Below are positions 6,064-9,699 of a DNA stretch of 9,699 bases, one piece after another. Position numbers and translations under genes: made by a program. The notes under the pieces are model-generated. The model saw only the letters and a list, made by a program, of their open reading frames with translations. It did no database searches and was not told the DNA's origin. The first letter of the stretch is position 1. Each line of letters opens with the position of its first letter. Origin of the DNA: Actinomycetota bacterium (GTDB taxonomy: Bacteria; Actinomycetota; Actinomycetes; JACCUZ01); the NCBI GenBank assembly GCA_030841195.1, contig JAVEDA010000245.1, forward strand, positions 1-9,699, written 5' to 3'.

Positions 6064-6168
6064 TCAGCGCCGCGCCGGTCCTATTCCTCCGTCAGCGATG
6101 GCTCGCCTCAGCAGGCTGAAGCCAGCTCCTGCCATGGCGATGACAACGGCCACCTTCACCGTCCGCAT
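6064..6168 (-). CDS. Possible micro-ORF, 34-residue single-helix peptide
   Basis: Reading the minus strand from ATG 6168 gives 34 residues: a short basic start (MRTVK), a hydrophobic stretch VAVVIAMAGAGFSLL (about 6-20), then RRAIADGGIGPARR. It fits a small one-pass membrane peptide. No convincing Shine-Dalgarno precedes it; a GTG five codons upstream (6183) is the only other start before an in-frame TAG. It lies upstream of the hydrolase on the same strand, with 77 bases between them. Length and composition alone do not prove a gene, and no family is recognised. Confidence 0.3.
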   Translation of the reverse strand: MRTVKVAVVIAMAGAGFSLLRRAIADGGIGPARR

Positions 6169-6395
6169 TCTGTTCGGGGCCACGTGTTCAGGCTACCTGG
6201 CTCACCCCCACCGATTCTGCGCACGGCAGGGTCGGCACTGGTCAAGGCCGGCGGCGACATAGTGGCGCCCCTGATCGACCCGCCGCGACCCGAGCGAAGC
6301 TGGGGCCCGGTACGTGAATGCCTATCAGCTACCCGGCAGCGCACCGCCATGGGGACGGCTTTGAGGAACGTCGCCTGGCATCGTCCATCGTTGCG

Positions 6396-6401
6396 TACCG
6401 T
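6396..6401 (+). promoter_or_regulatory. Candidate -10 box of a leaderless promoter
   Basis: TACCGT fits the actinobacterial TANNNT -10 consensus and lies 6 bases before GTG 6408, so transcription would begin at or next to the start codon. CTGGCA at 6375-6380 is a weak -35 candidate with a short 15-base spacer. No Shine-Dalgarno precedes GTG 6408, which agrees with leaderless translation. Confidence 0.4.
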
Positions 6402-6407
6402 GCGGCC

Positions 6408-7295
6408 GTGGACGCTGACGAGGTCGCGGAGGAGCTGTACGCCCTTCCTCCGGAACAGTTCACGGCCGCCCGAAACGCCCGCGCCAAGGAAGCAAATGCC
6501 GCCGGCGACAAGGCGGCAGCGGCCCGGATCGCGGCGCTCCGCAAGCCGACGGTCCTGGCCTGGCTGGTGAACCTGCTGGTTCGGGAGCTGCCCGATGAGA
6601 TCGGCGCGTTCCTGGACCTCGGTGAAGCGCTGCGGGAAGCGACCGCAACCCTCAGTGGCCCGGAGCTGCGGGAGCTGTCCGGGCAGCGGCACCGGCTCGT
6701 GCAGGCTCTCGTCCGCCAGGCCCGCGAGCTCGCGCGCCAGGCCGGCTACCGGCTCACCGAGGACGTCGCCCGCGGACTGGAGGAGACCCTGGCGGCGGCC
6801 CTGACCGACCCCGCGGTCGCCGAACAGCTCCGGGCCGGCCGGCTCACATCGGGCCTGACCGCGACCGGCTTCCCAACGCCCTCCCCTAGCAGCGTCAGAG
6901 CCCACCCTCCACTCCTCCCATCGCGTGCGGTCCGGTCGCAGAAGCAGACCACTCCAGATGCCCTGCCTGCCCAACCATCGGCCGCGGAGCGGCGCCGACA
7001 GCAGGCGATGGTGCGCCTCCAGCGGGACCTGCTCGAAGCCGAGAGGCGGACCGAGAAGGCAGAGCAAGCGCAGGCGGTGACCGCGGAGGCGTTCGAGGAG
7101 TCCCAACGGGCACTGGCGGAGGCGGAGATGGCCGTGGCCGATCTACGAGCCGAGCTCGAGCACGCCGTACAGACCCGCGACCAGGCCAAGCGGGACAGCG
7201 AGCGGGCTCAGGCCGCCGACGCGAAAGCCGCCGTCGAGGCGGAGCGCTCCGGTCGGCGGGTCACGGAACTGCTGGCCCGCATCGAGGCGCTCTAG
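6408..7295 (+). CDS. Uncharacterised actinobacterial protein with C-terminal coiled coil
   Basis: From GTG 6408 this is a 295-residue soluble protein. The N-terminal part, DEVAEELYALPPEQFTAARN (4-23) and IAALRKPTVLAWLVNLLVRE (41-60), is well-ordered helical sequence that I associate with a conserved but uncharacterised actinobacterial family. A helical domain continues to about 145. A Pro/Ser/Thr-rich linker (about 155-190) follows, then a long highly charged heptad-like coiled coil (about 192-292) of Glu, Arg, Ala, Gln and Leu. An in-frame ATG at 6318 would add 30 residues that do not resemble the domain; GTG 6408 is preferred because the homologous core starts there and a -10-like TACCGT precedes it. 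There is no membrane segment or signal peptide. The coiled coil suggests self-association or scaffolding, which is inference only. Confidence 0.75.
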   Translation: MDADEVAEELYALPPEQFTAARNARAKEANAAGDKAAAARIAALRKPTVLAWLVNLLVRELPDEIGAFLDLGEALREATATLSGPELRELSGQRHRLVQALVRQARELARQAGYRLTEDVARGLEETLAAALTDPAVAEQLRAGRLTSGLTATGFPTPSPSSVRAHPPLLPSRAVRSQKQTTPDALPAQPSAAERRRQQAMVRLQRDLLEAERRTEKAEQAQAVTAEAFEESQRALAEAEMAVADLRAELEHAVQTRDQAKRDSERAQAADAKAAVEAERSGRRVTELLARIEAL

Positions 7296-7452
7296 GCGAC
7301 CCAACGTCCGCCCAGAGAGCTACAGCTGCCGCCGGGCGTACGTCGTGCCGGGTGCCGAGCGGCGGGTAGCCGGAGGATCTGCTGCTGTACTTTGCTGCTG
7401 CACTCGTCCGATTCGAAGATCGTCTCGACAGCGAATCTGTCTCTGGCCTGGG

Positions 7453-7525
7453 TGGAGCTGAGGGGACTCGAACCCCTGACCCCCTCGTTGCGAACGAGGT
7501 GCGCTACCAGCTGCGCTACAGCCCC
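7453..7525 (-). tRNA. tRNA-Ala, anticodon CGC
   Basis: The minus strand folds as a 73-base cloverleaf. Acceptor stem GGGGCTG pairs with CAGCTCC, with G3:U70, the alanine identity pair; A73 is the discriminator. The D arm is GCGCAGCTGGTAGCGC. Anticodon stem CCTCG/CGAGG encloses loop TTCGCAA, giving anticodon CGC for GCG codons. The T arm has CAGGGGTTCGAGTCCCCT. The 3' CCA is not encoded (CCC follows A73), as usual in actinobacteria. It lies 34 bases downstream of sepX on the same strand. Confidence 0.96.
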
Positions 7526-7559
7526 TGGTGGAGAAAGCGAGGCTACCAAACGCGCAGGG

Positions 7560-8411
7560 TCAGTCGTTCACCGCACGACGGGCGATGATCGCCTCGAGCT
7601 GGTCATCGGCCACGTCCGCGTCGTCCACCAGGGCCGACATGCTGGCCGGCACGGCGCGGGTGTCCAGGTGCTGGTCGAACAGCTCGGTCTCGACCCGGGG
7701 AGCCGGCGTCCGGCGGGGTGCCATCGGCTTGCTGACGTACGTCGGGAGCGGCACCGGCACCGGGTTCCAGCCCGCTGCCTCGGCCGCCACCCGGCGCTCC
7801 TCGGCCTCGCGGTCCAGCCGCAGGGCTTCCTCGGCGGCCTCCCAGCGCGCCTCTTCGGCGGCCCGCTCCTCGGCCAGCTCGCGGCGCACTGACATCAGCC
7901 GGTCCAGGGCGTCGAAGCGCATGATCCGGGACCGGACGCTGCGCCGGACGGCCTGCCGGGTGCGGGTGACCTCGCGGCTGCGACGGACCTGCACCCGCAG
8001 GTGGACCAGGTCGGCGACGGTGAGCACGAGCAGCAGCACCGGAGCCCACCACGGCACCGGCGTCAGTGGTGCGAGCGCTGCGCTGAGCACCGTCACGAGC
8101 ACCAGGGCGGCCAGGATCCGGCGGCGGCGCATGGCGGCAGCACCGATCCGCGGCCGGCGGACCGGGGCGGAGCGCTGGGCCGGGATGCGGCTGCGGGTCG
8201 GCAGGGTGCTGGGGGCCGGTTCCGGCCTGGGCGGCATCACGACGTACCGCTTGTCCGGGGTGGGGTCACGGCGGGACAGGATCCGCATCGCGTGGTCGAA
8301 CTTCTCCACCGAGCGCGACTCGGAGAGCTCTTCGTGGCGGCGCAGCCAGCGCGGGATGAAGTACGCAGCCCACAGCCCGATCAGTCCTGCGTAGATGATC
8401 CCGCTGCCCAC
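7560..8411 (-). CDS. sepX: Divisome-associated membrane protein SepX / GlpR
   Basis: This 283-residue protein belongs to the actinobacterial-specific SepX (Streptomyces) / GlpR (Corynebacterium) family, which sits at the division septum; GlpR is the membrane receptor of the gephyrin-like, FtsZ-binding protein Glp. The N-terminus GSGIIYAGLIGLWAAYFIPRW (2-22) forms the first membrane helix. A conserved cytoplasmic block with SRSVEKFDHAMRILSRR (32-48) and a Pro/Arg-rich linker follow. Two more helices lie at about 99-114 and 120-137, then a charged coiled coil (about 165-212) and the family's C-terminal block WNPVPVPLPTYVSKP (215-229). GTG 8411 fits the conserved first residues. No Shine-Dalgarno precedes it, but TACCGT at 8419-8424 would give a leaderless transcript. 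rimJ and mogA lie upstream and tRNA-Ala downstream. Family call from sequence pattern and context. Confidence 0.85.
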   Translation of the reverse strand: MGSGIIYAGLIGLWAAYFIPRWLRRHEELSESRSVEKFDHAMRILSRRDPTPDKRYVVMPPRPEPAPSTLPTRSRIPAQRSAPVRRPRIGAAAMRRRRILAALVLVTVLSAALAPLTPVPWWAPVLLLVLTVADLVHLRVQVRRSREVTRTRQAVRRSVRSRIMRFDALDRLMSVRRELAEERAAEEARWEAAEEALRLDREAEERRVAAEAAGWNPVPVPLPTYVSKPMAPRRTPAPRVETELFDQHLDTRAVPASMSALVDDADVADDQLEAIIARRAVND

Positions 8412-8418
8412 GCGCAGA

Positions 8419-8424
8419 ACGGTA
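8419..8424 (-). promoter_or_regulatory. Candidate -10 box of a leaderless sepX promoter
   Basis: On the minus strand TACCGT (TANNNT consensus) is followed by 7 bases and then GTG 8411. No Shine-Dalgarno is present between them. The -35 region is poor. GTCCG-TCTG-CGGAC (8439-8452), a small perfect hairpin or operator-like palindrome, lies about 14 bases upstream of the box. Confidence 0.4.
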
Positions 8425-8486
8425 GGCCCGCCGCGGCGTCCGTCTGCGGACGTGCCCCGGTGTGTCGCAGGATCAGTAGCGGGACA

Positions 8487-8504
8487 CGTGTGACTCGTGT
8501 GACT
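8487..8504. repeat. Tandem 9-base repeat upstream of sepX
   Basis: CGTGTGACT occurs twice head to tail with no mismatch, and its first copy overlaps the palindrome ACACGTGT (8484-8491). It lies about 75 bases upstream of the sepX GTG, where an activator or repressor site could be. GACAC, the core reported for WhiA sites, occurs at 8483-8487 (plus) and 8462-8466 (minus), but such a short word is weak evidence. Confidence 0.4.
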
Positions 8505-8532
8505 CGGCCTGCGCGCTCATCACCGCACCAAC

Positions 8533-8638
8533 TGGACCGGCTGCCGGCCCGCGCGACCAACGATCGCCCACCCCGCGTCAGCTCAGAACTCATGTGGACC
8601 GGCTAGCGGCCCGTCCGACATCACGGCAGCCGGTCCAC
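8533..8638. repeat. Three copies of a GGACCGGCT repeat forming competing hairpins
   Basis: Copy 1 (8533-8551) and copy 2 (8595-8613) are direct repeats of TGGACCGGCTNNCGGCCCG, 17 of 19 identical. Copy 3 (8624-8638) is inverted. Copy 2 and copy 3 pair over 11 perfect bases (8594-8604 with 8628-8638, 23-base loop). Copy 1 and copy 3 pair over 14 perfect bases (8533-8546 with 8624-8637). The structures exclude each other. They lie in the 271-base gap between the rimJ stop and the sepX start, so they could act as a terminator or attenuator. No T-tract is seen. Confidence 0.6.
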
Positions 8639-8682
8639 TTCGGCTCGGGCTGCACCGTGGGCCAGCCCCGGCCGGACCAGCG

Positions 8683-9279
8683 TCAGGTCCGGCGGCTCGC
8701 CTGCCACCGGGACAGCAGGCCGTCGGGCACCTCGTCGGCGGTGAGCGCGAACGACCGGTGGTCCCGCCAGGCCCCCGCGATGTGCAGGAACGCACTCCGG
8801 GTGCCCTCCTCGCGGAAGCCGAGCTTCTGCACCACCCGCAGCGACGCGCTGTTCTCGGGCCGGATGTTCACCTCGACGCGGTGCAGGCCGACCGGGCCGA
8901 AGCAATGGTCGGTCACCAGGGCGACCGCCGTGGGCATGACGCCGCGGCCGGCCACCCGCTGGTCGACCCAGTAGCCGATGTGCGCCGAGCACAGCGAGCC
9001 CCAGGTGATGCCGCCGACGGTCACCTGGCCGACGAGCACCCCGTCGTAGGTGACGACGAACGGCAGCAGGGTGCCGTGCCGGGCTTGGCGGCGCAGCGAG
9101 CGCACCATGGTCACGAAGCTCATCGCCGGGCCGATGTCGCGCGGCGGCGTGGCCTCCCACGGCGCGAGCCAGCCGGCGTTGCGGGCGCGCACCTCCAGCC
9201 AGGCCGCCCGGTCGGTGCGGGCGATCGGCCGCAGCCCGACCCGGCCCGCGACCAGCGTCGCCGGCCAGCCCCGGGTCAT
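8683..9279 (-). CDS. rimJ: RimJ-type GNAT N-acetyltransferase
   Basis: This 198-residue protein would transfer acetyl from acetyl-CoA to an amino group. RimJ acetylates the N-terminus of ribosomal protein S5 in E. coli, but the target of the actinobacterial homologue is not certain. It shows a GRVGLRPIARTDRAAW opening (12-27), the acetyl-CoA pyrophosphate loop QRVAGRGVMPTAV (107-119, Q/R-x-x-G-x-G), HRVEVNIRPENSASLRVVQK (133-152) and LGFREEGTRSAFLHIAGAWRD (153-173), which is characteristic of the RimJ/RimL group. ATG 9279 is preceded by GAGAGGA ending 6 bases upstream. The mogA stop is 19 bases before this start, so the two are very probably one operon. The open frame continues upstream only as a shadow of mogA. 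The next gene on this strand is sepX, after a 271-base gap. Confidence 0.9.
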   Translation of the reverse strand: MTRGWPATLVAGRVGLRPIARTDRAAWLEVRARNAGWLAPWEATPPRDIGPAMSFVTMVRSLRRQARHGTLLPFVVTYDGVLVGQVTVGGITWGSLCSAHIGYWVDQRVAGRGVMPTAVALVTDHCFGPVGLHRVEVNIRPENSASLRVVQKLGFREEGTRSAFLHIAGAWRDHRSFALTADEVPDGLLSRWQASRRT

Positions 9280-9298
9280 CGTCGGTCCTCTCGAGGGC

Positions 9299-9699
9299 TC
9301 AGTGGTCGCTCCCGTGGACCTGCTCGACCGCGTGCACGAGCAGCGGGCCGAGCACCTCCATGCCGTCCCGCACTCCGCCCGGCGAGCCCGGCAGGTTGAC
9401 GACGAGCGTCGTGCCCGCCAGCCCGGCCAGCCCGCGGGACAGAGCGGCGGTCGGCACCCCCTTGGCAACTCCGTGCGCCCGCACCGCCTCGGCGATGCCC
9501 GGCAGGTCGGTCTCGAGCACCCGGCGGGTCATCTCGGGGGTGCGGTCGGTGGGCGTGATCCCCGTCCCGCCCGAGGTCAGCACCACGTCGTACGACGATG
9601 CGACCGCCTCGCGCAGGACGGCCTCGACCGGGTCGCCGTCGGGCACGACCCGCGGCCCGTCCACCTCGAAGCCCAGCACGACCAGCCCTTCGACGAGCA
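9299..9699 (-). CDS. mogA: MogA/MoaB-family molybdenum cofactor biosynthesis protein, 5' end cut by the window
   Basis: About 133 C-terminal residues are visible of a family usually near 160-180 long; the start lies beyond the right edge. MogA/MoaB proteins adenylate molybdopterin during molybdenum cofactor synthesis. Visible are RVVPDGDPVEAVLREA, the molybdopterin-binding LTSGGTGITPTDRTPE block with its SGGTG turn, GLAGLAGTTLVVNLPGSPGG, and a C-terminal helix ending EQVHGSDH. The frame stays open to base 9699 with family-like residues (LVEGLVVLGFEVDGP), so it is a partial gene, not one starting at the internal GTG 9679. It is followed by rimJ 19 bases later. In actinobacteria a gephyrin/MoeA-like gene (glp) is commonly near this set, which fits the downstream sepX/glpR. 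MogA versus MoaB cannot be separated here. Confidence 0.88.
   Translation of the reverse strand, partial: LVEGLVVLGFEVDGPRVVPDGDPVEAVLREAVASSYDVVLTSGGTGITPTDRTPEMTRRVLETDLPGIAEAVRAHGVAKGVPTAALSRGLAGLAGTTLVVNLPGSPGGVRDGMEVLGPLLVHAVEQVHGSDH

Noticed and set aside
5393..6262. 289-codon plus-strand frame opposite the hydrolase
   Set aside because: The minus strand has a complete GxSxG/Asp/His hydrolase; the plus frame has no recognisable domain.
6156..7106. 316-codon minus-strand frame opposite the coiled-coil gene
   Set aside because: Mirror of a repetitive Glu/Arg/Ala coding region; no domain or start signal.
7427..7441. GACAG-CGAAT-CTGTC hairpin downstream of the tRNA as its terminator
   Set aside because: Only five pairs and no T-tract on the minus strand; not enough to call. 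The rest of 7296-7452 shows no gene.
7528..8394. 288-codon plus-strand frame opposite sepX
   Set aside because: Ser/Arg-rich shadow; the minus frame matches SepX/GlpR throughout.

Overview
The window is high-GC DNA of the kind found in Actinomycetes (actinobacteria). The evidence is strong G/C third-position bias, frequent GTG/TTG starts, TANNNT -10 boxes placed 6-7 bases before GTG codons, and actinobacterial gene families such as SepX/GlpR. The genus cannot be resolved by reading alone. No insertion sequence, phage gene, CRISPR array or rRNA was seen.

Left third (about 137-4473, plus strand): four glycosyltransferase genes overlap start-to-stop (4, 4 and 8 bases) and form a tight operon. 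They are a divergent GT-B enzyme, a classical GT4 enzyme, a MurG/GT28-like GT-B enzyme and a GT-A (family 2/27-like) enzyme. A 60-residue Cys/His mini-protein follows. This looks like an assembly line for a cell-surface or secreted glycan/glycolipid of unknown structure. No polymerase, flippase, sugar-nucleotide or lipid-carrier gene is visible, so the acceptor and donors cannot be named.

Middle (about 4474-7295): a structured, probably regulatory leader precedes a two-helix small membrane protein. A very short one-helix membrane protein follows it. An alpha/beta hydrolase lies convergently on the minus strand. After it come a possible minus-strand micro-ORF and a plus-strand 295-residue protein with a long C-terminal coiled coil, whose family I recognise only as an uncharacterised actinobacterial one.

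Right third (minus strand, read right to left): mogA/moaB (cut by the window edge), rimJ-type acetyltransferase, sepX/glpR (divisome membrane protein) and tRNA-Ala(CGC). From memory this is a conserved actinobacterial neighbourhood. The gephyrin-like partner Glp (MoeA family) is usually nearby and would be expected just beyond the right edge. The rimJ-sepX gap carries three copies of a repeat that can form competing hairpins, a tandem 9-base repeat and a probable leaderless promoter for sepX.

The most interesting items are the hairpin-rich leader at 4485-4678, whose last hairpin captures the ribosome-binding site; the four-glycosyltransferase operon; the in-frame TAA between the last glycosyltransferase and the zinc-finger-like mini-protein; and the mutually exclusive hairpins between rimJ and sepX.
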